Assembly: GCA_040766665.1 (NCBI GenBank)
Contig: JAXGQD010000002.1
Location: 248,001-312,000, forward strand
Origin: JAXGQD01 sp040766665
Lineage (GTDB): Bacteria; Bacillota; Clostridia; Saccharofermentanales; Fastidiosipilaceae
Direction of reading: 5' to 3'
Length of the DNA: 64,000 bases
The notes below the pieces were generated by a model. The model saw only the letters and a list, made by a program, of their open reading frames with translations, did not search any database and was not told where the DNA came from. Both the position numbers and the translations under genes were made by a program. This document shows positions 52,622-60,923 of this stretch, piece after piece (within the stretch, counting starts at the first letter, position 1; the number at the start of each line of letters is the position of its first letter).

Positions 52622-52759
52622 TCGAATTTCAATTATTTTGATAAGTATTTTTGATATTTAGCTAAGATGACCAAAACAGGAAGTTCCACTCAACTTTAAC
52701 ATGAAAAGATTTAGCGAGATTCACGAGACGAAGGAGTTTACCGGTACCGTCCCTTTTGA

Positions 52760-53887
52760 TCAGATAATGGGTTCTGTGGCTTCTTTCTTATTTTCAGGCA
52801 AAAGAACCTTTGCACTATACAAATAAGAATCCTGCGGGAGTTCACTGTATGTCAATGCGGCAGCGCTGATACTTGGAGTCATCAAATCGGACTTAGGAAT
52901 CTCTGCTTCCTGGATTTGGGCCACACCCCGTGTTTTATCATCAAGTTTTGATAATAGAAGCTTTGCCGCTGCTTCACCGAGAAACACCGGGTCACGCTGT
53001 ATAAAAGCGATTTTTGCCCCGATGTACCGTAGCACCTCTATACAATCCAGTCCGACCAAGTCGATATCCTCACCGATTTTTAATCCGGCTTCACCAATAG
53101 CCCTTATGATGCCAATTGTAATCGTATTATTCATACCTATAATAGCAGTCGGCGGATTGCTACTTTTTAAAACTTTCTTCGCTTCTTTATAGGCTAAGTC
53201 GAGATTATAACCCGGATAAAAAACAGATTTTTCCGGCTTGATAAAGCCGGCTTCATGCATAGCCAGTAAGAAGCCATACTCACGGTCTGTCGTTTGACGC
53301 ACATGCTTGCGGCCACTGATTAGAGCTATTTTTTTATGTCCTTTCAGAATAAGATGTTTTGTTGCCTCATACATCGCACTGGCATCGTCAAAATAAACAC
53401 CGGGAAGATTGAGGTAATCCGCTCGCCTGTCAATTAAAACAACGGGGGCATCCAGCAAGGCAGTCAGTTTTTTGAATCTTTTGCCAAGTTGATCTTCTTT
53501 ATAATCTAAACAAGGCATGAGTACCAAACCCGCTATATGTATTTGATTAATTTTTTCGAGTAAGCGCATCTCAGTTTGTGCATTTTCTTCACTGCTAAAA
53601 CACATACAGCTTAAATTATTGAGCGAAGCAATGTCAGTGATGCCCTTAACGATGCTACTGCAAAACGGATTATCAATCTCGGGGACGATGAGGCAAAGTG
53701 TAGTGGATACTTTTTTAGAAAGATTACGAGCATTAGAAAGCGGGATATAACTATGTTCGGAAATGACTTTTTCAACTTTGCAGCGTGTTTCTTCCTTGAC
53801 CAGTTCCGGAGTATTCATCACACGTGAAACGGTTGAAATAGAGACACCGGCTTTTTTTGCCACATCATCTATTGAAAGTTTTTTCAT
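52760..53887 (-). CDS. LacI-family transcriptional regulator
   Basis: This 375-residue regulator has an N-terminal LacI helix-turn-helix (LSIDDVAKKAGVSISTVSRVMN) followed by a hinge and a periplasmic-binding-type effector domain (CLIVPEIDNPF; GMNNTITIGIIRAIGEAG). The ATG at 53887 gives the standard N-terminus; the longer frame adds 14 unlike residues. It is encoded just upstream of the sugar operon in the same direction and is the natural candidate to bind the palindrome at 52569-52588. Confidence 0.93.
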   Translation of the reverse strand: MKKLSIDDVAKKAGVSISTVSRVMNTPELVKEETRCKVEKVISEHSYIPLSNARNLSKKVSTTLCLIVPEIDNPFCSSIVKGITDIASLNNLSCMCFSSEENAQTEMRLLEKINQIHIAGLVLMPCLDYKEDQLGKRFKKLTALLDAPVVLIDRRADYLNLPGVYFDDASAMYEATKHLILKGHKKIALISGRKHVRQTTDREYGFLLAMHEAGFIKPEKSVFYPGYNLDLAYKEAKKVLKSSNPPTAIIGMNNTITIGIIRAIGEAGLKIGEDIDLVGLDCIEVLRYIGAKIAFIQRDPVFLGEAAAKLLLSKLDDKTRGVAQIQEAEIPKSDLMTPSISAAALTYSELPQDSYLYSAKVLLPENKKEATEPII

Positions 53888-54025
53888 AAGAAGCATCCAC
53901 CCATAAAGTCTGCAGATCCTTGCAATCATTTTTGAACTGCACAGGAAAAATCACTACCTGTACAAACAATGCAATACAAACGGAGTTTTTGTCAATGAAG
54001 AGGCAATGCCGTGTACTCCTGATTC

Positions 54026-55480
54026 TCAATCCCAAACGCGATGTATCCACCTGCGTCGGAAGTAGCGTGGTAACAGAATCAATAACTTGATCACTTCTTC
54101 AAAGGTCACCAGCGCCAAGGTCCAGAAGATGCCCAGCTGCCAATACAAACCAGCAATAAATGCAATCGGTACGGCAAAAAGCCAGGTCGTCAGCATCTCA
54201 ATAAGCATCGGAACTCTGACATCGCCTCCTGCTCTAAACACGCCCATGATGAGCACCGAGTTCATGAAGCGCACCACAATGAAAAGCCCTCGCACGCGCA
54301 AAAGGTCCGCAGTCATTTGCCAGAGTTCTGGCGTCAAATCGCGATAAAAAACCATCAGGACCGATGGGAAAAAGACTTCCAGTACAGTGCAGATGATGCC
54401 AATCACTGCCGTCAGTCGCAGGATGCGTGAGGCCATTTTTTGGATGACTGTTTCTTTGTCCTCATCAGCACCAATGGCCTGCCCGATGATGACTGCCGAT
54501 GCCGCACTGAGGCTCATGATAAAGACAAAAAGTAAGCCTTGAATCGTCGCCGAAAGCTGTACCGCCGCAGAGGCATCTGTACTGATACGTACATAGGCCA
54601 TGGAATAGAGCAACTGCGACAAAGACCATAGCGTCTCCGTTGTAATCACTGGCATGGCCAGCTTCAGGTATTGTTTGAACATCACGCTGTCAAATAGTGT
54701 AAGTTCTTTCAGACGCAGTCGCAGTGACGGGTCCTTGCGATAGACGTGATGCATAATCCACAGCAATTCGACCAATCGGGCCACACAGGTAGCGATGGCA
54801 GCACCCTTAACACCCATGGCGGGGAAGCCTATTTTGCCAAAAATCAAAACGTAATTCAGCACCCCATTAACGGCAAAAGCCAGCAAGGACGCATACATGG
54901 TCGGCTTCGTCTGACCGATACCGCGCAGTGCCAGTCCGAAAGTCTGACGCAGGCCAAATATCACAAAGGAAAAACTCAAAATATGGAGGTACTCCACCCC
55001 AATCTCAACGAGTTGAGGATCAGGCGCCAATATGTGCAAAATCTGCTTAGCCGCAAGAAGCGAAATGGCTGTAAAAAGCACGGAAACAGCGACGCTGAGC
55101 TTCAGACAGATACTCAAAACCAATTTGATGCCTTGCTGGTCACCTCTTCCGTGATACTGGGCATAGAATATCGAGCCACCGCTGTTGATACCGAAGAGGA
55201 TGACCTGAAAGAAGAAAAAGTACTGGTTAACTTGCCCGACCGCTGCAATGGAGTGCGCACCCAAAGGCGTAATCATCACTGTATCGAGCATGTTGACCGC
55301 AGTCGTGATGAGGTCTTGAATAATGACCGGGATAGCAATGGCGATGAGCAGCTTCAGGAACGCGCGGCTGCCAAAAAAGCGTCCGAGGGCGCTTTTTCCG
55401 ATGATGGGAGGTAGTTTTTGGTACGTTGTTATAGTTTGTTCCAAAGGATCTTTCCTATCTAATTTTTTAGCGCTCCCCAT
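54026..55480 (-). CDS. MATE-family efflux transporter
   Basis: This 484-residue protein has about twelve hydrophobic segments in two related halves (AIAIPVIIQDLITTAVNMLDTVMI and LAMPVITTETLWSLSQLLYSMAYV), the plan of multidrug and toxic compound extrusion proteins. It uses an ion gradient to export an unknown compound. It is monocistronic and flanked downstream by the LacI gene and upstream by the repeat-rich gap. Confidence 0.93.
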   Translation of the reverse strand: MGSAKKLDRKDPLEQTITTYQKLPPIIGKSALGRFFGSRAFLKLLIAIAIPVIIQDLITTAVNMLDTVMITPLGAHSIAAVGQVNQYFFFFQVILFGINSGGSIFYAQYHGRGDQQGIKLVLSICLKLSVAVSVLFTAISLLAAKQILHILAPDPQLVEIGVEYLHILSFSFVIFGLRQTFGLALRGIGQTKPTMYASLLAFAVNGVLNYVLIFGKIGFPAMGVKGAAIATCVARLVELLWIMHHVYRKDPSLRLRLKELTLFDSVMFKQYLKLAMPVITTETLWSLSQLLYSMAYVRISTDASAAVQLSATIQGLLFVFIMSLSAASAVIIGQAIGADEDKETVIQKMASRILRLTAVIGIICTVLEVFFPSVLMVFYRDLTPELWQMTADLLRVRGLFIVVRFMNSVLIMGVFRAGGDVRVPMLIEMLTTWLFAVPIAFIAGLYWQLGIFWTLALVTFEEVIKLLILLPRYFRRRWIHRVWD

Positions 55481-55527
55481 TGTACACTAAGCGCTAAAAA
55501 AGCGGCAATCTCAGGTGAAACAAATCC

Positions 55528-55596
55528 GTCGCATAGCCGGGGCGGCTGTGACACCGCTCTGAACTCTAATCGTCGCATAGCCGGGGCAGCTGCGAC
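55528..55596 (+). repeat. Two hairpin repeats (44-nt period)
   Basis: Units lie at 55528-55552 and 55572-55596, both with an ATAGCCGGGGC core instead of the more usual TTGCTYGG. Core and loop differ while the GTCGC/GCGAC ends are kept (one G-to-T change in the first unit). Confidence 0.78.
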
Positions 55597-55628
55597 ACAA
55601 CCTTCGCTCTGGTGGATTAGGGGTTCTG

Positions 55629-55755
55629 GCTACACTTTTTACGTTTGGACAAATATTTTCTTCGAGGAGACTTTCAAAACCCAGAATTTCAGGGTTTTTA
55701 CTACATTTTTGACGATTCAGCAAAGTAGCGTTTGTCGAAACGAAAAAAGTGTAGC
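55629..55755. repeat. 127-bp MITE-like element with 25-bp inverted ends
   Basis: The outer arms 55629-55653 and 55731-55755 (GCTACACTTTTTACGTTTG... and its complement) match with two mismatches. The inside holds a second TTTCAG-GG-TTTTTACTACA flank like those of the shorter palindromes. A right-arm fragment recurs at 55799-55828. Confidence 0.72.
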
Positions 55756-55849
55756 TGAAATCCCAGGATGACAATGCGAGAGCCTCGATTCAGACGTTCT
55801 TGTTTGTACAAACGCAAAAAGTGCAGTAGCGGAAGGTATCCTACTAATC

Positions 55850-55914
55850 GTCGCACTGCTTGGTTGGCTGCGACACCTAAAATCAGATTGTCGCATTGCC
55901 AGGGCGGCTGCGAC
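55850..55914 (+). repeat. Two hairpin repeats (40-nt period)
   Basis: Units lie at 55850-55874 and 55890-55914. They run directly into the second copy of the 225-bp repeat, as the 15056-15160 group does at 15161. Confidence 0.82.
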
Positions 55915-56138
55915 ACCACTTTAGGAAACCGTAGAAAATTGCGAGAATCCAACTTGAGTGAGATTTTGTGAGCGGAAGTAGTGATCAAATGCGGATTTTT
56001 TGGCATTTTTTACGCAAATCCAAGCGCATCAAAATCCAAGCTTGGATTAGCGAAAAAAGTGACGGTAAAACCCGTGGAAGACTTGATAAAAACCACAAAA
56101 GCGGCATTGTCACTTGGATTTGCGAAATTTTTGCCAAA
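55915..56138 (+). repeat. ~225-bp interspersed intergenic repeat, copy 2
   Basis: The segment aligns with 15161-15385 over its whole length in the same orientation, with blocks such as AAAATTGCGAGAATCCAACTT, CATTTTTTACGC, CTTGGATTAGCGAAAAAAGT and GACGGTAAAA. Together with the preceding hairpin units it forms a composite element present twice, 41 kb apart. Confidence 0.8.
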
Positions 56139-56330
56139 AATCAAGCTACTCAGCAAAACTCAAACCCCACACCAGAATGCAGACGACAATAACAAGCCCA
56201 CCGCACCACAACACCCACTGCGAATCCCAAACTCACTACGCCCGCCGCGAATCCTACATTCGAAGCTGATTCCAAAACCCAAAGCAGCCCCCGGATCCTA
56301 AGCCTAAACCTCAGCCCGGAAGCCGAAACC
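56139..56330 (+). other. C/A-rich, G-poor low-complexity tract
   Basis: About 190 nt dominated by C and A with few Gs on the plus strand, similar in style to 31072-31265. It ends at the stop codon of the 56331-56792 gene. No ORF or regulatory site is evident. Confidence 0.55.
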
Positions 56331-56792
56331 CTAGCCCTGAGCCAAGCCCAAAAAGCGAATCAGCTTCTCCGGATCCAGACGATGCGCCGAACCCTCGCCT
56401 TGGAAAAAGCCGTGGTCCTCAATCAAATGAATGTGCAAATCCGACCAGGTCATGGATTCGCCTGTCGATAATTTCGTCACGCGGCTGATGCGCTTGGCGG
56501 CACGTTTGGCGTCCTTGAAAGGACAGCCCATCCAGCCCATCCATTCATCGACTTGCACCGAGTAGTCGCCCTCATTAACGGGGTTACCGAGACCGCCCAT
56601 GCCTGCGCGGCTTAGGCGTCGCATTGTTTGAGCCAGCAATTCGGTTGAGACGCCCAAACGGTTAAGCACTTCGGCATCGGCATTGACAATTTCCTGGAGC
56701 TGGCGTGTATCGTCGCCCAATAAGCCGTCCAAAATCAGGCGGCCGGGCTGCATGTCGCGTTTCAGATCTTTCTCTGCAGGATTTTCTTTCAT
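56331..56792 (-). CDS. Hypothetical protein downstream of nqrF
   Basis: This 153-residue soluble protein has no signal peptide or membrane segment and no family I recognise. The start is charged, a helical middle follows (DTRQLQEIVNADAEVLNRLG; STELLAQTMRRLSRAG), and the second half has GWMGCPFKDAKRAAKRI, a single Cys, and a DLHIHLIEDHGFFQGEG segment with several His and acidic residues that could bind metal. It begins 20 nt after nqrF, so it is the last gene of that operon; a maturation or regulatory role is only a guess. Confidence 0.75.
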   Translation of the reverse strand: MKENPAEKDLKRDMQPGRLILDGLLGDDTRQLQEIVNADAEVLNRLGVSTELLAQTMRRLSRAGMGGLGNPVNEGDYSVQVDEWMGWMGCPFKDAKRAAKRISRVTKLSTGESMTWSDLHIHLIEDHGFFQGEGSAHRLDPEKLIRFLGLAQG

Positions 56793-56812
56793 GATGCTAC
56801 GACCTCCGTTGA

Positions 56813-57922
56813 TCAGAATTTGTCAAAGAATATGGCGTCATCGGTAAAGCCTACGCTGTGTAGGGCATTGATACAGGCATTCAACATGCCGGGGCCGCCA
56901 CAGAGATAGGCTTCTTTGCCCTCTGCATCGGGAATATGACGCAACATGACCTCGACAATGGTACCCTTCTCCCCTTCCCAGCCGTCGCCTTCGACGGAAC
57001 CGGATAGCGCGGGGATGAAATGGAAATTCGCGTGTTTCTCTTCCAAGGCACGGAATTCGTCTAAATAGAAGAGATCGCGCATGGTTACGGCACCGAAGAA
57101 GAATTTGATTTCGTAGTTCAGCTCGCGTTCAAGGATATCAAAAATCAATGAGCGCATCGGGGCCATACCGGAGCCGCCGGCAATCATGACCAGGGTATGG
57201 ATACCTTCACCACCGCGCAGGTAGAAGTCGCCATAGGGGCCGGAGAGACGTACTTCATCGCCTTCTTTCAGGGCACTGTGGACATAACCGGTAGCCAAAC
57301 CATCCGGCACTTTGCGGACGATCAGATCGATGTGATTTTTGTCTGAAGGTGCAGAGGCGATGGAGTAGGCACGGAAGACTTCTTCTTTGATTTTGCCGTA
57401 GGGCTTGGTGTAAAACTGCATGAACTGACCGGCTTTGAAGGAGACGGTTTCGTTTTCGGGCAATTTCATGTGCAGGTACTTGATGTCGTGGGTCAGGTCG
57501 ACGAGCTGCTCGAGTTTTGCCACATACTCCTTGATGTTGAAGAGCTCATCGGGGATTTCGATAAAGAGGTCGTTCTTAACCTTGATCTGACAGGAGAGGC
57601 GGAAATTTTCGGCGCGCTCTTTTTCGGAGAGATAAGGTTCCTCAGTGGGCAAAATCGGCCCCGCACCGCTTTTGATTTGCACCTTGCACAAACCGCAAGT
57701 GGCTTTACCACCGCAAGCGGAGGGAATAAAAATCTTTTGTGCAGCCAGCGTGGAGAGCAATGATGATCCGCCTTCCACTTCCAGAACTTTCTCGCCGTTG
57801 TTGACGTCGATTTTACAGGTTCCGTAGTTGTTCAGGACCTTCTCCGCAACGGAGATGATGATGGCTAGGACCACGGAGATCAGGGCGATACTGGCCGTCG
57901 TTTGCAGGATTTGTTGTATCAT
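56813..57922 (-). CDS. nqrF: Na+-translocating NADH:quinone reductase subunit F-like
   Basis: This 369-residue NADH-oxidising subunit has an N-terminal membrane anchor (about 5-27) and a [2Fe-2S] ferredoxin domain (SACGGKATCGLC and later SCQ). An FAD domain follows with RAYSIASAP and an NADH domain with GGSGMAPMRS and LCGGPGMLNA, ending in the NqrF-like FFDKF. It identifies the cluster as Nqr-type rather than Rnf, since Rnf uses RnfC and RnfB instead. It lies 15 nt downstream of nqrE. Confidence 0.93.
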   Translation of the reverse strand: MIQQILQTTASIALISVVLAIIISVAEKVLNNYGTCKIDVNNGEKVLEVEGGSSLLSTLAAQKIFIPSACGGKATCGLCKVQIKSGAGPILPTEEPYLSEKERAENFRLSCQIKVKNDLFIEIPDELFNIKEYVAKLEQLVDLTHDIKYLHMKLPENETVSFKAGQFMQFYTKPYGKIKEEVFRAYSIASAPSDKNHIDLIVRKVPDGLATGYVHSALKEGDEVRLSGPYGDFYLRGGEGIHTLVMIAGGSGMAPMRSLIFDILERELNYEIKFFFGAVTMRDLFYLDEFRALEEKHANFHFIPALSGSVEGDGWEGEKGTIVEVMLRHIPDAEGKEAYLCGGPGMLNACINALHSVGFTDDAIFFDKF

Positions 57923-57937
57923 AATCGTCCTCCCCGC

Positions 57938-58534
57938 TTACTGGATGGTGAAGATTCCGGAGAATCCCACGAAAGCCATGGCCATGATGCCGGTGATGAT
58001 AAAGCTGATTGCAGGTCCGCTAATACCGGGCGGGAGCTTGGTTTTTGCCATTTTTTCCCTGATGGCGGCCATCATACAGATCGCCAGCCACCAACCGATA
58101 CCGCTACCTAAACCGAAGAGCAAGGACTGCAGGAAGTTGTAGTTACGGATAACCATGAAGAGGGTGGCGCCGAGGATGGCGCAGTTCACGGTGATTAAAG
58201 GCAGGAAGATACCCAGATTGGCGTGCAGGTCAGGCATGTAACGGTCAAAGAACATTTCCAGAATTTGCACCAAAGCCGCGATGACCATGATGAAGATGAT
58301 ATTGCGCAAATAATCGATGTTCAGGGGCACGATAACAAACCTATAAATCAGCCAGTTGAGGGCATTGGTCAAAAGCATGACCAAGGTGACGGCTTTGCCC
58401 AGACCTGAGGCGGTTTTGAATTCGCTCGATACGGAAATGTATGAACACATCCCGAGGAAATTCGAGAAAATCATATTACTCGTAATAATGGAGGCGAGAA
58501 AGATGATTAAAGGGCTAATCGGCGGATACATCAT
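57938..58534 (-). CDS. nqrE: NADH:quinone reductase subunit E-like (RnfA homologue)
   Basis: This 198-residue integral membrane subunit has about six segments. It keeps the two cysteines expected for the intramembrane iron-sulfur cluster: NFLGMCSYIS near residue 30 and LITVNCAILG near residue 117. It overlaps nqrD by four bases (ATGA). RnfA and NqrE are homologous; the Nqr name is preferred because of the neighbouring nqrF. Confidence 0.93.
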   Translation of the reverse strand: MMYPPISPLIIFLASIITSNMIFSNFLGMCSYISVSSEFKTASGLGKAVTLVMLLTNALNWLIYRFVIVPLNIDYLRNIIFIMVIAALVQILEMFFDRYMPDLHANLGIFLPLITVNCAILGATLFMVIRNYNFLQSLLFGLGSGIGWWLAICMMAAIREKMAKTKLPPGISGPAISFIITGIMAMAFVGFSGIFTIQ

Positions 58535-59157
58535 TTGCTTCCCTCCTTCGCGGCGGCTTCGCGTTTCAGTTTACGGGCATTGAGCACCCAAATCATCACA
58601 CCGATGATGAAGAAGGCGGCCGGCGGCATGACCATGATGGTCCATTTTTCAAAGCTTTCAGGCAAAATCGTCATCCCGAACAAGGTACCGAAACCAAGCA
58701 GTTCGCGGATGAAGGAAATGACCAGCAGGACCATGGTGTAACCCAAGCCGGAGAACAAACCGTCCAGCAACGAAGGCCAGGGCGGGTTTTTCTGTGCATA
58801 AGCTTCGGCACGACCCATGACGATACAGTTGGTGATAATCAAGCCGACATAAGGTCCAAGTTGTTTGGACACATCAGGCAGATAAGCTCGGATCACGATG
58901 TCTACAAAAATAACATAGGAAGCGATAACCAGGGTCTGCACAATCATGCGGATGCGATGCGGAATCCAGTTACGCATAATCGAGAGCGTAAAGGAGGAGA
59001 GCATCGTGGCAAAAGTCACGCCTAAGCCCATAACCACAGAGTTGGACATGGCATTGGTGACCGCCAGGCTGGAACAAATGCCCAGAATCTGGCGTAAAAC
59101 CTGATTCTCACTAAAGAGGCTGCGTTTGACAATGGAGATACTTTTTTCCGAGGCCAT
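58531..59157 (-). CDS. nqrD: NADH:quinone reductase subunit D-like (RnfE homologue)
   Basis: This 208-residue integral membrane subunit is the pseudo-symmetric partner of NqrE. Conserved points are LGICSSLAVTNAMSNSVVMG and GLIITNCIVMGRAEAYA, each with a cysteine that would share the intramembrane cluster. The C-terminal tail is highly charged. It starts one base after the nqrC stop and overlaps nqrE. Confidence 0.93.
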   Translation of the reverse strand: MASEKSISIVKRSLFSENQVLRQILGICSSLAVTNAMSNSVVMGLGVTFATMLSSFTLSIMRNWIPHRIRMIVQTLVIASYVIFVDIVIRAYLPDVSKQLGPYVGLIITNCIVMGRAEAYAQKNPPWPSLLDGLFSGLGYTMVLLVISFIRELLGFGTLFGMTILPESFEKWTIMVMPPAAFFIIGVMIWVLNARKLKREAAAKEGSK

Positions 59158-59158
59158 C

Positions 59159-59752
59159 TTACTTCACCTCCAATTTCGTGAGTACTTCGTCTTTGACTTG
59201 GTTCAGGATGCGGATAATGGCGTTCGAAGTCTGCGTGGCACCGGAAATCGCGTCCACCTGCTTGTCACCGCTAGTGCCATACTGTACACGTTGGCCGGCT
59301 TCCAACTTCATACCGCGGAACTGTTCTCTATACCAATCTTCCATAATACGCCCACCTAAGCCGGGGGTTTCATTTTGTTCGGTAAAGACCAAACCCTGGA
59401 TCTCGTCCAGTTGCGGTGTCACCGCCAGCCAACCGCGAATGGTGCCCCAGAGACCGGAGCCCGTAAAGGGTACGGCATAGCCCAAGACATTACCGGCTTC
59501 ATCGACATGTTCGTAATAAGATAGTTCTGCACCCTCTACCATTTTGACACTGGCATTGAAACGCTGGTCAATTTCTTCTGCACTACCTGCGCTATCCGCA
59601 TTGAAGGCATAGAGAATGGACTTCTGCTCTTCAAGCCGGGTGTTGGCCAGGATTTTGGGCTTCATCAGCACGTCGGTTCCGGCCAGAAAAGCGGTAAACA
59701 AGGCGCTGACTAATAGGATAAAAACGATGGTGTAACCATAGCCGCGTTTCAT
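59159..59752 (-). CDS. nqrC: NADH:quinone reductase subunit C-like (RnfG homologue)
   Basis: This 197-residue subunit is anchored by an N-terminal helix (about 7-28) with an extracytoplasmic FMN-binding domain. The flavinylation motif SGATQTS (threonine that binds FMN covalently) is present near residue 175, along with GLVFTEQNETPGLGG, the family's conserved loop. No ApbE-type FMN transferase is encoded in the window. It overlaps nqrB by four bases. Confidence 0.94.
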   Translation of the reverse strand: MKRGYGYTIVFILLVSALFTAFLAGTDVLMKPKILANTRLEEQKSILYAFNADSAGSAEEIDQRFNASVKMVEGAELSYYEHVDEAGNVLGYAVPFTGSGLWGTIRGWLAVTPQLDEIQGLVFTEQNETPGLGGRIMEDWYREQFRGMKLEAGQRVQYGTSGDKQVDAISGATQTSNAIIRILNQVKDEVLTKLEVK

Positions 59753-60777
59753 ACGCTCGCACCTCCTTTGTCAGTAACACTCATGGGGTCAGCGGGCACA
59801 GGGACGTTTTCGGCGGCTTGAGCAGCAGCCAGTTTCTCTTTCTGTGTCTTTTTCCACTCACGGATGCCGCGCTCGACCAGTGGGGCCAAGGCATTGGCAA
59901 TCAGAATGGCAAACATCACGCCTTCGGTAAAGAGCGAGAACTGGCGGATGATGATGGCAAAAGTTCCGATCATCAAGCCGAAAATCCACTTCGCTCCTTC
60001 CGCCTTTGGCGCGGAAACGGGATCCGTCGCCATAAACACAGCGGCAAAGAGCAGGCCACCGGACAGCAGCATGTACTGTGGAGGCGTGTTATTGATTCCA
60101 CTGATGTAGAAAGCCGTTGATAAGACAGCGGCTGAAGCCAAAGTGGAAAGCATAATTTTCCAAGAAGCGGTTTTTGTCACAATCAGATAAAGACCGGCCA
60201 GCAAAATCAGTAATGCCGATGTCTCGCCCAAAGTACCGGCAGTGAAACCGAAGAAGAGGTCAGACAATGACGGCATTGCTCCACCGGCTTTCATGGAAAT
60301 CATCGGTGTCGCGTGTGTCAGCAGATCCGCGCCGCCTGAGAAAGCGGCAAAACCACCCGGGAGACCTCTGAAAGGTTCCGTCCAGTTAAATGTTAAGTGT
60401 GTCGGAAAGGCGATATAGATGAAACAACGCCCCACCAAAGCCGGATTGAAGACGTTGAAACCGAAGCCTCCGAACGCCGCTTTACCGAAAACAATACCGA
60501 AAATGATGCCGATGGCAGCGACCCAAAGGGGTGTGGCCGGCGGTAAAGTCAGGGTAAAGAGTGCAGCACTGACAAAGCAGGCTTCCGTGAGCTTGACCTT
60601 GTCTTTTTGAATCTGTTTCATGACCAGCACTTCCGCGAGGGAGGCACTAATCAAGACCACCGCCAATAACAGCAGTATCCTCCAGCCGAAGAGGTAGACG
60701 GCCATTAGATAAAGCGGGATTAAAGCGATGAGCACCTTGGTCATCATCTTTTGATGCATGAAATGGTTTTTCAACAT
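59749..60777 (-). CDS. nqrB: NADH:quinone reductase subunit B-like (RnfD homologue)
   Basis: This 342-residue subunit with about ten membrane segments is the presumed ion-channel subunit. Conserved regions are GKAAFGGFGFNVFNPALVGRCF, the candidate flavinylation site THATPM, FMATDPVSAPKAEGAKW and EGVMFAILIANALAPLVERG. At 342 residues it is nearer RnfD than typical NqrB (about 410). It is the first gene of the operon: no nqrA, rnfC or rnfB precedes it. A TATACT (-10, 60878-60883) lies about 100 nt upstream without a good -35. Confidence 0.92.
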   Translation of the reverse strand: MLKNHFMHQKMMTKVLIALIPLYLMAVYLFGWRILLLLAVVLISASLAEVLVMKQIQKDKVKLTEACFVSAALFTLTLPPATPLWVAAIGIIFGIVFGKAAFGGFGFNVFNPALVGRCFIYIAFPTHLTFNWTEPFRGLPGGFAAFSGGADLLTHATPMISMKAGGAMPSLSDLFFGFTAGTLGETSALLILLAGLYLIVTKTASWKIMLSTLASAAVLSTAFYISGINNTPPQYMLLSGGLLFAAVFMATDPVSAPKAEGAKWIFGLMIGTFAIIIRQFSLFTEGVMFAILIANALAPLVERGIREWKKTQKEKLAAAQAAENVPVPADPMSVTDKGGASV

Positions 60778-60923
60778 AGTTGCTTTAGCCGGAGACGAAA
60801 CGCTCCGCTCCTCTCATAGGGGCGAATCGGACGCATTGCGGTAATGCCCATTTTTGCCGCATGCCTAAACTTTTTTAAGTATAAGCGAAGCGAAATGAAT
60901 TGAAAATACAAATTCTATGACAG

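Noticed and set aside
56813..60777. Calling the cluster a standard Rnf complex
   Set aside because: The D, G, E and A homologues alone would allow it, but the NADH subunit is NqrF-like and neither RnfB nor RnfC is present.
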